Shown here: piece after piece, positions 1-8,523 of the stretch
Layout of the letters: the number at the start of each line of letters is the position of its first letter
How positions within the stretch are numbered: position 1 is the stretch's first letter
Source of the DNA: Bacteroidales bacterium
Lineage (GTDB): Bacteria; Bacteroidota; Bacteroidia; Bacteroidales; Paludibacteraceae
Direction: 5' to 3'
Length of the DNA: 52,893 bases
NCBI GenBank assembly: GCA_015061145.1
Contig: SUXD01000016.1
Span: forward strand, 1-52,893
Translations under genes and position numbers: made by a program
The notes under the pieces: generated by a model
Databases searched by the model: none
Told to the model about the DNA's origin: nothing
The model's input: the letters and a program-made list of their open reading frames with translations, nothing else

Positions 1-1
1 G

Positions 2-91
2 GTTTGTAGGTGTGAGTTTTGCAGAAAAATCTTTGTATTTACAATCAGATTCTTCTTTTAACTTCTTCTTTATGTAAAGTCCGTAATTCAT
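2..91 (-). CDS. N-terminal fragment of a possible AlkD-like DNA alkylation repair protein
   Basis: An ATG at 91 opens a frame that runs off the left window edge after 30 codons without a stop. It starts 6 bases past the sufE stop on the same strand, so it is probably the last visible gene of the suf transcript. The fragment is Lys-rich and contains KYKDFSAKLTPT. AlkD-family HEAT-repeat glycosylases often begin with a short helix followed by a 'KY..F...L.P' pattern, and the fragment resembles that. The resemblance is from memory and short, so the gene is likely real but the function is a guess. Confidence 0.45.
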   Translation of the reverse strand, partial: MNYGLYIKKKLKEESDCKYKDFSAKLTPTN

Positions 92-97
92 TATATA

Positions 98-520
98 TTA
101 ATTGTTTTTTGATTTGAAAGCCATGGCGTAAATGCGCATTTGCTTTATCATGGCAAGCATGCCGTTCGAGCGTGTTGGCGAGAGGTGTTCTTTCAGCCCG
201 ATTCGGTCGATGAAGTAAAGGTCGGCGTTCAGAATCTCGTCAGGCGTGTGTCCCGAAAGGATTTCGACAAGCATGCAAACGATGCCGCCGGCAATGTCAG
301 TGTTGCTTTCGCCTTGAAAGTATATGAGGCCGTCTTTGTATTCGGCAGCCACCCATACTTTGCTCTGACAGCCTTCGATGACATTCTCTTCTACCTTGTA
401 TTTGTCTTCTACGCCTTTGGAGGATTGGCTTTTGTCGATAATCAACTGGTATTTGTCAAGCCAGTCGTCCAAAAATTCAAATTCGGCGATTATCTCGTCT
501 TGTTTTTCGTTGATAGTCAT
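98..520 (-). CDS. sufE: SufE-like sulfur acceptor
   Basis: Cytosolic sulfurtransferase of the SUF iron-sulfur cluster pathway. In this family SufE takes persulfide sulfur from the cysteine desulfurase SufS and hands it to the SufBCD scaffold. The 140-residue length is usual. The acceptor cysteine is Cys51 in VIEGCQSKVW, the conserved SufE loop. It is the last clear suf gene on the minus strand, 200 bases downstream of sufS, and the gap is filled by 7-bp tandem repeats. Nothing looks broken. The SufE call is secure because of the adjacent SufS; the related CsdE is the only alternative. Confidence 0.95.
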   Translation of the reverse strand: MTINEKQDEIIAEFEFLDDWLDKYQLIIDKSQSSKGVEDKYKVEENVIEGCQSKVWVAAEYKDGLIYFQGESNTDIAGGIVCMLVEILSGHTPDEILNADLYFIDRIGLKEHLSPTRSNGMLAMIKQMRIYAMAFKSKNN

Positions 521-558
521 GTTTTTTATGTATTTGTATGATGTATAAACTAAAACGG

Positions 559-593
559 TTTCTAATTTCTAATTTCTAATTTCTGATTTCTGA
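559..593. repeat. 7-bp tandem repeat, TTTCTAA/TTTCTGA x5
   Basis: Three TTTCTAA units are followed by two TTTCTGA units, then a TTTGAAA/TTTGAAG stretch. The same heptad with the same tail occurs at 3311-3345, between sufD and sufC. It lies in the sufS-sufE gap. It has no coding capacity and no hairpin of note. Confidence 0.9.
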
Positions 594-647
594 TTTGAAA
601 ATTTGAAGATTTGAAAATTTGGTCAATGTCAAAGTCTGCGTCTGTGT

Positions 648-710
648 CCATTATCCATTATCCATTATCCATTATCCATTATCCATTATCCATTATCCAT
701 TATCCATTAT
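648..710. repeat. 7-bp tandem repeat, CCATTAT x9
   Basis: Nine perfect head-to-tail CCATTAT units lie just downstream of sufS. A tenth CCATTATC at 718-725 overlaps the sufS stop codon, so the array may have grown by copying the gene's own 3' end. Perfect unit identity suggests recent expansion and likely length variation between strains. Confidence 0.95.
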
Positions 711-720
711 CAAATGTCCA

Positions 721-1935
721 TTATCTAAACATTTTTTGTGCGCGAACGATACCGTTGAACAGCGTGTCTATTTCCGCTTTTGTGTTGTAGAACGCGAACG
801 ATGTGCGAACTGTACCTTCTATGCCGAAATGGTCCATGACTGGTTGTGCGCAATGGTGTCCTGTGCGTACGGCAATGCCCAATTTGTCCAGAATGCTTCC
901 CATATCATAAGGGTGTATGTTGCCTACAAGAAACGAGAGCACGCCGCTTCTGTCTGGTGCATTCCCGAAAAATCGCATTCCGTCAATTTCAGACAGGCGT
1001 ATGCGGGCATATTCCAACAGATCGTGTTCATATTGTGCTATATTTTTCATGCCCAATTTGTCGACATAATTCAATGCTTCTGCCAATGCCGTAGAACCTA
1101 TAAAATCGGGCGTTCCGGCTTCGAACTTGAAGGGGAGTTCGTTGTAGGTGGTCTTCTCGAAAGTCACTTTCTGAATCATTTCGCCGCCACCTTGGTAAGG
1201 CTGCATCTTTTCTAGCAGTTGTTCTTTGCCGAATAGTACGCCAATGCCGGTCGGACCGTATATTTTGTGTCCTGAAAATGCGAAAAAGTCAGCGTCGATG
1301 TCCTGCACGTCCACTTGCAGATGAGGCACAGACTGTGCACCGTCCACCAGCAGCAAAGCTCCTGCAGCATGCGCAATTTGAGCGATTTCTTTTACGGGGT
1401 TTACGGTTCCCAGTACATTCGAAACATGCGCTACGGCAATGAGTTTTGTATTTTCGTTGGTGAGTTTGCGTAACTCGTCCAAGTTGAGCATGCCGTTCTC
1501 GTCGAAATGCGCCACTTTCAGGTGTACTTTTTTTCTTTCGCACATCATTTGCCATGGCACGATGTTGGAGTGGTGTTCCATTTCGGTGACGATGATTTCG
1601 TCTCCCTCCTTGCAGAATGTCTCGCCAAACGAGAAGGCAACAAGGTTTATTGCCTCGGTAGTGCCTCTCGTGAAGATGATTTCATTGCTGCTTCGTGCGT
1701 TGATGAACTGCTGCACTTTTTTACGGGCGCATTCGTGCGCTTCGGTGGCACGCTCGCTCAGAAAGTGAACACCACGGTGTATGTTGGCGTTTTGCTCGTA
1801 ATAGGCGTTTTTTATTTTCTCTATCACGCACACAGGCTTTTGGGTTGTCGCTGCGTTGTCAAAATACACCAACGGTTTTCCGTAAATTTGTTGCGTCAGG
1901 ATAGGGAAATCTTTTCTTGTTTCTTCAAAGCTCAT
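721..1935 (-). CDS. sufS: Cysteine desulfurase SufS
   Basis: PLP-dependent group II cysteine desulfurase that turns L-cysteine into alanine plus an enzyme-bound persulfide for SUF cluster assembly. The 404-residue length is typical. The PLP-binding lysine is Lys224 in FSGHKIYGPTG. The catalytic cysteine is Cys362 in RTGHHCAQP, the signature that separates SufS from IscS. It starts 18 bases after the sufD stop and passes sulfur to the SufE encoded next. All key residues are present. Its stop codon sits in the CCATTATC sequence that is amplified downstream. Confidence 0.97.
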   Translation of the reverse strand: MSFEETRKDFPILTQQIYGKPLVYFDNAATTQKPVCVIEKIKNAYYEQNANIHRGVHFLSERATEAHECARKKVQQFINARSSNEIIFTRGTTEAINLVAFSFGETFCKEGDEIIVTEMEHHSNIVPWQMMCERKKVHLKVAHFDENGMLNLDELRKLTNENTKLIAVAHVSNVLGTVNPVKEIAQIAHAAGALLLVDGAQSVPHLQVDVQDIDADFFAFSGHKIYGPTGIGVLFGKEQLLEKMQPYQGGGEMIQKVTFEKTTYNELPFKFEAGTPDFIGSTALAEALNYVDKLGMKNIAQYEHDLLEYARIRLSEIDGMRFFGNAPDRSGVLSFLVGNIHPYDMGSILDKLGIAVRTGHHCAQPVMDHFGIEGTVRTSFAFYNTKAEIDTLFNGIVRAQKMFR

Positions 1936-1952
1936 AATTCACACTCTAATAA

Positions 1953-3290
1953 TCACTTGCACATTGCACAGCTCATGCATTTGGGTTGTTCGTTTCTCAA
2001 TCGGCTTTCTACCAGCATTTTCACGCGCTCTTTCAGTGCAGATACATTGATGTTTTCCGTCACATCGGCGGTGAAGGCTTGCAGCAGCAACAAGCGCGCT
2101 TCGCTTTTGCTAAGGCCTCGCGAACGAAGGTAGAACATGGCGTTTTCGTCCAATTGTCCGGTTGTTGCGCCGTGGCTGCATTTCACGTCATCCGCATAAA
2201 TCTCAAGTTGCGGTTTGGTGTACATTTTTGCGTCGGCCGACAGGCACATGTTTTTGTTTGTTTGGTACGACGCTGTTTTCTGCGCGTTTTGTTTCACCAT
2301 CACTCGTCCCGAAAATATGCCCTTCGACTGTCCGTCCAGAATGTATTTGAACAATTCGTTGCTGGTGCAGTTTGGTACATTATGACGGATGTCGGTATGA
2401 TTGTCAATATGCTGTGTATTGTTTCCTATTGCCATGCCGCAAAGTTTTGTTTCGGCATGTTCTCCGTTCAACGATATGTTTATGTTGTTGCGCGTCAGTC
2501 CGTTTTGCAGAGTGATGACATTAGTCAGCACTTTTGAGCCTTCTTGCTGCTCAATCAGCAGATTGCAGATGTTGGTGTGTTTGTTTCCGGTGCTTTCGAG
2601 TTTGTAATGCTCGTAAGCGGCGTTTCTGCCTACGCTCACTTCTGTTATCCTGTTCGACAGATATGTCCTGTCGTTTTGCGTGTGGTCGCACACCAGCAGT
2701 TTGGCTTTTGCGTTATCTTCTAATATGATGATATTGTGGCTGTTAGCCATAATGTCCGCATTGCCTGTCATGATGTTTATCAGTTGCACGGGCTCGGTTA
2801 TTTCTGTATTCTTGGGCACATACATAAAGAATCCGTCTTGTGCGAATGTCATGTTGAAAAGCACATTCTCGTCTGTGCTTTTTTCTGATAGATGTGCAAA
2901 GTGCTTTTTCAACAGTTCGGGATATCGCTGTGCAGCTTCACTTATACCGCAGATGACAACGCCATCGGGCAATATGTCTTTTTGCTCGTTACGGATAAAG
3001 GTATCGTTCACTACATAATAAAGGTGCGACTTTATGCCAGGCACATCGCAGTGAAAAAGCTCATTGGAGGCTGTCTTTATGGGAATGCGATTGATGTTCA
3101 GACCATAATTCACTTTGTATGCTTTTGACAAATCGGTGTAGTGGTAGTGTTCGGAATCGGGAGAGGGAAATCCTGCTTCCTTGAATTTGTCAAATGCTGC
3201 ATCGCGAAAACAGTTCAGTATCTCATGGCTGTTTTTCTTGATGGTTTCCGAATAGGTGTTGTATAATTCTATGTAAGATTGTTCTTCCAT
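1953..3290 (-). CDS. sufD: FeS assembly scaffold subunit SufD
   Basis: SufD partners SufB and the ATPase SufC in the SufBC2D scaffold, where it supports iron entry and shares the beta-helix core. At 445 residues it has family length, with the C-terminal core pattern including KCSHGATTGQLD and FYLRSRGLS. It ends in a Cys-rich tail (CMSCAMCK) of unknown meaning. It lies between sufC and sufS on the minus strand. The roughly 170-base gap to sufC holds heptad repeats, unusual inside an operon. SufB and SufD are homologous; the order and length make this one SufD. Confidence 0.95.
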   Translation of the reverse strand: MEEQSYIELYNTYSETIKKNSHEILNCFRDAAFDKFKEAGFPSPDSEHYHYTDLSKAYKVNYGLNINRIPIKTASNELFHCDVPGIKSHLYYVVNDTFIRNEQKDILPDGVVICGISEAAQRYPELLKKHFAHLSEKSTDENVLFNMTFAQDGFFMYVPKNTEITEPVQLINIMTGNADIMANSHNIIILEDNAKAKLLVCDHTQNDRTYLSNRITEVSVGRNAAYEHYKLESTGNKHTNICNLLIEQQEGSKVLTNVITLQNGLTRNNINISLNGEHAETKLCGMAIGNNTQHIDNHTDIRHNVPNCTSNELFKYILDGQSKGIFSGRVMVKQNAQKTASYQTNKNMCLSADAKMYTKPQLEIYADDVKCSHGATTGQLDENAMFYLRSRGLSKSEARLLLLQAFTADVTENINVSALKERVKMLVESRLRNEQPKCMSCAMCK

Positions 3291-3310
3291 GTTCTAACGT
3301 CAATGGATAA

Positions 3311-3460
3311 TTTCTGATTTCTGATTTCTGATTTCTGATTTCTAATTTGAAGATTTGAGAATTTGAAAATTGTGTTTGAGTCTGTGTCAAAGTCAGAGTC
3401 AAAGTCAAAATTATCTTGTTTCTCGTTTCTTGCTTCTGATTTCTTGCTTCTTGTTTCTAT
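3311..3460. repeat. Low-complexity spacer between sufD and sufC
   Basis: Contains four TTTCTGA units and one TTTCTAA (3311-3345), then TTTGAAG/ATTTGAGA-like runs, then GTCAAAGTC-type hexads, then a pyrimidine-rich CTTGTTTCTCG stretch reaching the sufC end. The same modules recur in other gaps (541-720, 4217-4501, 27892-27996, 41700-41860). No gene is seen in it. Confidence 0.8.
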
Positions 3461-3463
3461 CTT

Positions 3464-4216
3464 CTATTCTCCCAGTTCTTTCTTTATCCAATCGTATCCT
3501 TTTTTCTCTAGTTCTAAGGCTAATTCAGGCGTTCCCGTCTTTACTATTCGTCCTTTGTACAACACATGTACGATGTCGGGCTTGATGTAGTCGAGCAATC
3601 GCTGATAATGTGTGATTACGATAGTCGAAGACTTTGGGTTTTTAAGTTTGTTTACGCCATTCGCAACGATTCTGAGGGCGTCGATGTCCAATCCAGAGTC
3701 TGTCTCGTCCAGAATGGAAAGTCGCGGTTCTAACATAGCCATTTGGAATATTTCATTGCGTTTTTTCTCTCCGCCGGAGAATCCTTCGTTCACCGAACGG
3801 TTGGCGAGGCTGTTGTCTAATTCGACAAATTCTTTTCGCTCACGCATTAGTTTCAGAAAATCGGAAGCTGACAGGGGAGGCAGGTTTTTGTATTTGCGAT
3901 GTTCGTTCACGGCAGCACGCATAAAGTTCACCATGCTCACCCCTTGAATTTCTACAGGGTACTGGAAACTCAAGAAAATGCCTTCGCGTGAGCGGTCTTC
4001 TGGAGGCAATGCCAACAGGTTTTTACCTAAGAAGGTCACTTCGCCTTTAGTCACTTCATAGTTCGGATTTCCAGCTAGTACAGCCGACAGCGTGCTTTTA
4101 CCTGAACCGTTCGGTCCCATGATGGCATGCACTTCGCCCTCATTAATCGTAAGGTTTATTCCTTTTAGAATCTCTTTGCCGTTGATATTGGCATGTAAGT
4201 CTTTTATTTCAAGCAT
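3464..4216 (-). CDS. sufC: SUF system ABC-type ATPase SufC
   Basis: Cytosolic ABC ATPase that drives conformational change in the SufBC2D scaffold. The 250 residues are standard. Walker A is GPNGSGKST (34-42), the ABC signature is SGGEKKRNE (148-156), and Walker B with the catalytic Glu is [12 protein letters not shown] (167-178). The SufC-specific ETDSGLD form rules out an ordinary transporter. It lies between sufB and sufD in the same orientation, with long repeat-rich gaps on both sides. Confidence 0.97.
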   Translation of the reverse strand: MLEIKDLHANINGKEILKGINLTINEGEVHAIMGPNGSGKSTLSAVLAGNPNYEVTKGEVTFLGKNLLALPPEDRSREGIFLSFQYPVEIQGVSMVNFMRAAVNEHRKYKNLPPLSASDFLKLMRERKEFVELDNSLANRSVNEGFSGGEKKRNEIFQMAMLEPRLSILDETDSGLDIDALRIVANGVNKLKNPKSSTIVITHYQRLLDYIKPDIVHVLYKGRIVKTGTPELALELEKKGYDWIKKELGE

Positions 4217-4501
4217 AATATGTTGTTTCTAATTTCTAATTTATCTCACTTTGTTCGATGAACGTTGTTTCTGAGTTTTTAATTTATTTCGCTGCGCTCA
4301 ATGAACGTTGCTTCTGATTTGAAGATTTGAATATTTGAGAATTTGAAAATTAACTTTCCTTCTATCGATGCCTTCAATTCATAATTATCTCCCGTTGGTC
4401 AATGATTTTCAATTCAAAATTCATAATTCATAATTCATAATTCAAAATTATCTCCCGTCTGCGTCAAAGTCATCTCGCTTCTCGTATCTTGTTTCTAGTA
4501 A
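4217..4501. repeat. Repeat-rich spacer between sufC and sufB
   Basis: A 285-base gap without a gene. It holds TTTCTAA units, two imperfect roughly 50-base copies that each end near ATGAACGTTG plus a TTCTGA motif (about 4240-4320), TTTGAAG/TTTGAGA runs, TTCATAA heptads near 4420-4445, a GCGTCAAAGTC hexad and a CTCGTATCTTGTTTC stretch. It uses the same modules as the other low-complexity gaps. No terminator is apparent, so sufBCDSE may still be one transcript. Confidence 0.75.
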
Positions 4502-5932
4502 TCATCCTACGCTTCCTTCCAATGATACTTGCAGCAGTTTTTGGGCTTCTACGGCAAATTCCATCGGCAGTTTGTTTATCACTTCTTTTGCATATCCGTT
4601 CACAATGAGGCCTATTGCATCTTCGGTGGAAATGCCGCGTTGGTTGCAATAGAATATCTGCTCCTCGCTTATTTTAGAAGTGGTAGCTTCGTGCTCCACA
4701 ACCGAACTCTCGTTGTTGATGTCCATATAAGGGAACGTATGTGCGCCGCATTTGTCGCCGAGCAGCAGACTGTCGCACTGCGAGTAGTTGCGCGCATTCT
4801 CGGCATTCTTTGCCACACGCACCAATCCTCGGTACGAGTTTTGGCTCTTTCCGGCCGAAATGCCTTTCGACACGATGTGACTGCTGGTGTTTTTCCCAAG
4901 GTGAATCATCTTTGTGCCGGTGTCTGCTTGTTGGTAGTTGTTTGTCACAGCCACAGAGTAGAATTCGGCTGACGAGTTGTTGCCTTTCAGTATGCAGCTC
5001 GGATATTTCCATGTGATGGCTGAACCCGTTTCCACTTGTGTCCACGACAATTTGGCGTCCTCGTGGCAGATGCCTCTTTTGGTCACAAAGTTGTATATGC
5101 CGCCGTTGCCGTTTTTGTCGCCGGGATACCAGTTCTGGACGGTCGAGTATTTCACTTCGGCGCGGTCATGCACAATTATTTCCACGATGGCGGCGTGCAA
5201 CTGGTTCTCGTCGCGCTGTGGCGCCGTGCAACCTTCGAGGTACGACACATACGAATCTTCGTCTGCCACAATCAGCGTACGCTCAAATTGTCCGGTGTTT
5301 TCTGCATTGATTCGGAAGTAGGTCGACAGCTCCATCGGGCATCTTACGCCTTTGGGGATGTACACAAACGAGCCGTCGCTGAAAACGGCGCTGTTCAAGG
5401 CCGCATAAAAATTATCGGCATACGGAACCACTGTGCCCAAATATTTCTGTACAAGGTCGGGGTGGTGCTTCACGGCTTCGCTGAACGAGCAGAAAATGAT
5501 GCCTTTCTCCATCAGATTTTCTTTGAAAGTGGTTTTAACCGATACGCTGTCCATCACAGCGTCCACCGCCATGCCGCTCAGCGCCATCTGCTCTTCAAGC
5601 GGAATGCCGAGCTTGTTGAATGTCTTTATCAGTTCAGGATCCACTTCGTCCATGCTTTTCACTTTCTTTTTGGGTGCGGCGAAGTACGAAATCTTCTGAA
5701 AATCAATTTCAGGAATGTCGAGATGCGCCCATGTGGGGAGTTTCATCTTCTTCCATTGTTCAAAGGCTTTCAGTCGGAAATTCAGCAGCCATTCAGGCTC
5801 TTCCTTTTTAGCTGAAATCTGCCGAATCACATCCTCGTTCAGTCCAGCCGACAGAATCTCCGTCTCGATGTCAGATGTGAAACCGTATTTGTATTCGCCT
5901 TTGGTTATGTCTTCTATGATATTTTCAGGCAT
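4502..5932 (-). CDS. sufB: FeS assembly scaffold protein SufB
   Basis: First gene of the operon and core scaffold on which the cluster is built, with SufC and SufD. At 476 residues it is normal length. The conserved core is visible: [20 protein letters not shown], the EGCTAP segment, and the C-terminal [20 protein letters not shown] region around the cluster-site residues. The ATG at 5932 follows a strong minus-strand promoter at 5959-5989. No defect is seen. Confidence 0.97.
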   Translation of the reverse strand: MPENIIEDITKGEYKYGFTSDIETEILSAGLNEDVIRQISAKKEEPEWLLNFRLKAFEQWKKMKLPTWAHLDIPEIDFQKISYFAAPKKKVKSMDEVDPELIKTFNKLGIPLEEQMALSGMAVDAVMDSVSVKTTFKENLMEKGIIFCSFSEAVKHHPDLVQKYLGTVVPYADNFYAALNSAVFSDGSFVYIPKGVRCPMELSTYFRINAENTGQFERTLIVADEDSYVSYLEGCTAPQRDENQLHAAIVEIIVHDRAEVKYSTVQNWYPGDKNGNGGIYNFVTKRGICHEDAKLSWTQVETGSAITWKYPSCILKGNNSSAEFYSVAVTNNYQQADTGTKMIHLGKNTSSHIVSKGISAGKSQNSYRGLVRVAKNAENARNYSQCDSLLLGDKCGAHTFPYMDINNESSVVEHEATTSKISEEQIFYCNQRGISTEDAIGLIVNGYAKEVINKLPMEFAVEAQKLLQVSLEGSVG

Positions 5933-5958
5933 TTTTTTCGTTTTTTTATAATAACCTA

Positions 5959-5989
5959 CAAAGATAGCGTTTTAGACGATAAAAAACAA
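5959..5989 (-). promoter_or_regulatory. suf operon promoter (Bacteroidetes -33/-7)
   Basis: On the minus strand TTG (5989-5987), 20 bases, then TATCTTTG (5966-5959) match the Bacteroidetes TTG-N19-21-TAnnTTTG form. The predicted start of transcription lies near 5952, about 20 bases before the sufB ATG. Confidence 0.75.
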
Positions 5990-6018
5990 CACTGAAATGC
6001 ATGATGATTTTTCTGCCA

Positions 6019-6052
6019 TTTTGTCGCAAAATAATGTTTGGCAATATATTTG
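6019..6052 (+). promoter_or_regulatory. grpE-dnaJ promoter (Bacteroidetes -33/-7)
   Basis: TTTTG (6019-6023), 21 bases, then TATATTTG (6045-6052). This places transcription start near 6059, so translation must begin at 6093 rather than at the earlier in-frame ATG at 5997. It is divergent from the suf promoter. Confidence 0.75.
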
Positions 6053-6092
6053 TATATGTAATATTAGAAAATTAAAAATAAAACTCGATATA

Positions 6093-6641
6093 ATGTCAAC
6101 AACAAACAACAAAAACGAAAAAAAAGAGCAGGAAGAAACAATGCAGACTGAAGCGACTGTTGAACAGCAAGGCGCTGAGAATCAAGAGTGTAAAACGGAA
6201 GAAACTGTCGATTGGGAGAAGAAGTTCAACGATTTGAACGATTCGCACCTGCGACTGATGGCCGATTTTGACAACTATCGCAAAAAGACGCTCAAAGAAC
6301 GTGCCGATTTGATAAAATTCGGCGGCGAAAACATATTCAAGGATATGTTGCCGATTATCGATGATTTTGAGCGCGCACTTGCCAATATGCCAGACGAAGA
6401 CAATCCGCTGAAAGAAGGTGTCGAACTGATACACAGCAAGTTTGTGAACTTCCTGAATCAGAATGGCGTGAAGGAAATAGAAACGAAAGACGCCGTTTTC
6501 GACACGGATTTTCATGAGGCTGTGACTTTGTTTCCGACATCTGACGAATCAATGAAAGGCAAAATTATCGACTGTACGCAGAAAGGCTACACTTATCACG
6601 AAAAAGTCATTCGTTTTGCCAAAGTGGTAGTCGGACAATAA
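6093..6641 (+). CDS. grpE: GrpE nucleotide exchange factor
   Basis: Cofactor that releases ADP from the Hsp70 chaperone DnaK. I take the ATG at 6093 (182 residues), because the 32-codon upstream extension crosses the promoter. The first 50 residues are charged and low-complexity (Glu/Gln/Lys), as usual. The long N-terminal helix follows, with the family segments RLMADFDNYRKKT and LLPIIDDFERAL-like DMLPIIDDFERAL, and then the beta domain ending KVIRFAKVVVG. It is followed 38 bases later by dnaJ, the common chaperone pair. Confidence 0.96.
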   Translation: MSTTNNKNEKKEQEETMQTEATVEQQGAENQECKTEETVDWEKKFNDLNDSHLRLMADFDNYRKKTLKERADLIKFGGENIFKDMLPIIDDFERALANMPDEDNPLKEGVELIHSKFVNFLNQNGVKEIETKDAVFDTDFHEAVTLFPTSDESMKGKIIDCTQKGYTYHEKVIRFAKVVVGQ

Positions 6642-6679
6642 GACATTTTTGACATGTATATTTCTTAAAAACTGAAAAT

Positions 6680-7837
6680 ATGGCAGAAAAAAGAGATTAT
6701 TACGAGGTGCTTGGCGTTTCAAAAACTGCTAGCGCTGACGAAATAAAGAAAGCATATCGCAAAAAGGCGATTCAGTATCACCCTGACAAGAATCCGGGCG
6801 ACAAGGAAGCCGAGGAGAAATTCAAAGAGGCTGCGGAGGCCTACGAAGTGCTCAGCGACCCGCAGAAACGCCAGCGTTACGACCAGTTCGGACACGCAGG
6901 AATGAACGGTGGTGCGGGCGGATTCGGCGGATTTGGCGGCGGAATGAGCATGGAGGACATCTTCTCGCAATTCGGCGATATATTCGGCGGACATTTTGGC
7001 GGCGGATTCGGCGACTTTTTTGGCGGCGGTTCGCGTGGCGGACAGCGTGTGCGTCGCGGTTCCGACTTGCGTGTGAAAGCGCGTCTGACCTTGAAGGAAA
7101 TTGCTAACGGCACCGAAAAGAAATTCAAATACAAAAAATATTCGCCTTGTACGCATTGCAACGGCACCGGTTCGGCCGACGGAAAGACGGAGACTTGTTC
7201 TACCTGCCACGGTTCGGGAAGGGTGGTGCGCACACAGCGTACGGTGCTTGGCATGATGCAGGTGCAGGAGGCTTGTCCTGATTGCGGTGGCGAAGGAAAA
7301 GTGGTGAAAAACAAATGCCCGCATTGCAACGGCGAAGGCGTTGTGTTCGAAGAGGTAATCGAAACGGTGAAAATCCCTGCCGGCGTACAAGACGGCATGC
7401 AGCTTTCGGTGCGCGGCAAAGGACATGCGGCTCGTCGTGGCGGCGTGAACGGCGATTTGCTTGTGGTGATTGAAGAGGAACCGGATTCGCAACTGATACG
7501 CGACGAGAACGATTTGATTTACAATCTGTTGCTTACTGTTCCGACTGCTATTCTTGGCGGTACGGTGGAAGTGCCTACCGTTGACGGCAAAGTGAAGATG
7601 AAGATTGAGCCTGGTACGCAGCCTGGCAAGGTGCTGCGCTTGCGCGGCAAAGGTCTGCCTAGCGTGAATGGTTATGGCACTGGCGACTTGTTGGTGAATA
7701 TCGGTGTGTATATACCAGAGAATCTGAACAAAGACGAAAAGAAAGTGATAGAGAAACTGGCAGAGTCGAACAATCTGAAACCGACCGAAAGCGCTACACG
7801 AAACTTCTTCTCGCGTTTCAAGAATATGTTCAGCTGA
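6680..7837 (+). CDS. dnaJ: Chaperone DnaJ (Hsp40)
   Basis: Type I J-protein that stimulates DnaK ATPase and delivers substrates. Domain order over 385 residues: J domain with HPD at 34-36; Gly/Phe-rich linker at about 75-125, very Gly-rich here; a zinc domain with four CxxCxGxG repeats ([32 protein letters not shown]); then the C-terminal substrate domains. All motifs are intact. It is co-transcribed with grpE and followed by a terminator-like hairpin. Confidence 0.97.
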   Translation: MAEKRDYYEVLGVSKTASADEIKKAYRKKAIQYHPDKNPGDKEAEEKFKEAAEAYEVLSDPQKRQRYDQFGHAGMNGGAGGFGGFGGGMSMEDIFSQFGDIFGGHFGGGFGDFFGGGSRGGQRVRRGSDLRVKARLTLKEIANGTEKKFKYKKYSPCTHCNGTGSADGKTETCSTCHGSGRVVRTQRTVLGMMQVQEACPDCGGEGKVVKNKCPHCNGEGVVFEEVIETVKIPAGVQDGMQLSVRGKGHAARRGGVNGDLLVVIEEEPDSQLIRDENDLIYNLLLTVPTAILGGTVEVPTVDGKVKMKIEPGTQPGKVLRLRGKGLPSVNGYGTGDLLVNIGVYIPENLNKDEKKVIEKLAESNNLKPTESATRNFFSRFKNMFS

Positions 7838-7862
7838 TATTTGTTGAACCGCATATATCTTC

Positions 7863-7896
7863 AAGAGGAAGGCCTTTTGGGACTTTCTCTTTTTTT
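7863..7896 (+). terminator. Possible terminator after dnaJ
   Basis: An imperfect stem (GAGGAAGGCC against GGGACTTTCTC around TTTT) is followed by a run of T. The stem has mismatches, so the call is moderate. Confidence 0.5.
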
Positions 7897-8035
7897 GTTG
7901 TTAGATTAATTTAACAAATCCACGACATGATACTTTTTTATGCAGCAGACAGAGTGCATGTTGTTGGAGATTGTTTCGCTGTTATTTTGAAAAATAAATC
8001 AATAAAGTTCAAAACTGTTTCTATATGATTTTTTG

Positions 8036-8107
8036 TAATTTTGCAAAGCCTGTGAGGAGTCGCCGAGATAGTCTTGCAGCCCTCAAGTAGGCAAGATTGT
8101 ATTTAAA
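8036..8107 (+). promoter_or_regulatory. Promoter and structured leader of the SMR gene
   Basis: TAATTTTG (8036-8043) is a good -7 box; the -33 is weak. The roughly 57-base leader can form AGTCTTGC (8070-8077) with GCAAGATT (8091-8098), eight pairs including one G-U, around a 13-base loop. The loop's CCTC (8081-8084) can pair with GAGG (8054-8057) upstream, giving an H-type pseudoknot. Guanidinium exporters are often controlled by guanidine riboswitches, but I do not recognise the known guanidine-I, -II or -III consensus here. Confidence 0.4.
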
Positions 8108-8431
8108 ATGAATTGGCTTATATTGATTTTTGCAGGACTTTGCGAGGTGGCTTTCGCTTATTGTCTTGGGCGTTCTAAAGGAGTTAGTAGTATGGATTGG
8201 TGGGGTTGGATTGTAGGGTTCGCCTTCTTTTATGTGTTGAGTGCTGTATTGCTGGCCAAAGCAACGCAGACATTGCCATTGGGTACAGCATATCCTGTTT
8301 GGACAGGCATAGGAGCCATAGGATCAGTACTCTTGGGCATTATGGTCTTTAATGAGCCGGCAACTTTCTGGCGGTTGTTTTTCTTGACTACTCTTGTAGG
8401 GTCGATTGTAGGACTTAAATCGTTGTCGTGA
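8108..8431 (+). CDS. SMR family exporter, guanidinium (Gdx/SugE) type
   Basis: Small multidrug resistance transporter of 107 residues with four predicted membrane helices, acting as an inner-membrane antiparallel dimer that exchanges protons for a cation. The essential glutamate is Glu13 in AGLCEVAF. The PLGTAYPVWTGIGAIG segment resembles the Gdx/SugE branch, whose known substrate is guanidinium, more than the EmrE drug-export branch. It has its own promoter and faces the flavodiiron gene, with a shared terminator between them. The clade assignment is by eye. Confidence 0.85.
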   Translation: MNWLILIFAGLCEVAFAYCLGRSKGVSSMDWWGWIVGFAFFYVLSAVLLAKATQTLPLGTAYPVWTGIGAIGSVLLGIMVFNEPATFWRLFFLTTLVGSIVGLKSLS

Positions 8432-8446
8432 TTCTTGGTTAAAAAT

Positions 8447-8479
8447 AATTCGACAGAGCAAACGTCACTCTGTCGAATT
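8447..8479. terminator. Hairpin between convergent genes
   Basis: Perfect 12-bp stem AATTCGACAGAG (8447-8458) with CTCTGTCGAATT (8468-8479), nine-base loop. On the minus strand it is followed by ATTTTTAA, so it can stop the flavodiiron transcript; on the plus strand no T run follows. Confidence 0.7.
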
Positions 8480-8523
8480 GCAATAAATCTATACCAGTTC
8501 GACTGGCAGAATGATTTTTTTTA

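Noticed and set aside
559-725. CRISPR array
   Set aside because: Units are 7 bp with no spacers; no cas genes in the window.
5997-6092. Longer GrpE start at 5997
   Set aside because: It spans the promoter -33 and -7; transcription starts downstream.
6719-7864. Long antisense frame across dnaJ and similar long shadows over suf genes
   Set aside because: They result from codon bias of the real gene on the other strand; no family features.
8036-8107. Known guanidine riboswitch class
   Set aside because: Consensus elements of guanidine-I, -II and -III as I know them are not present.
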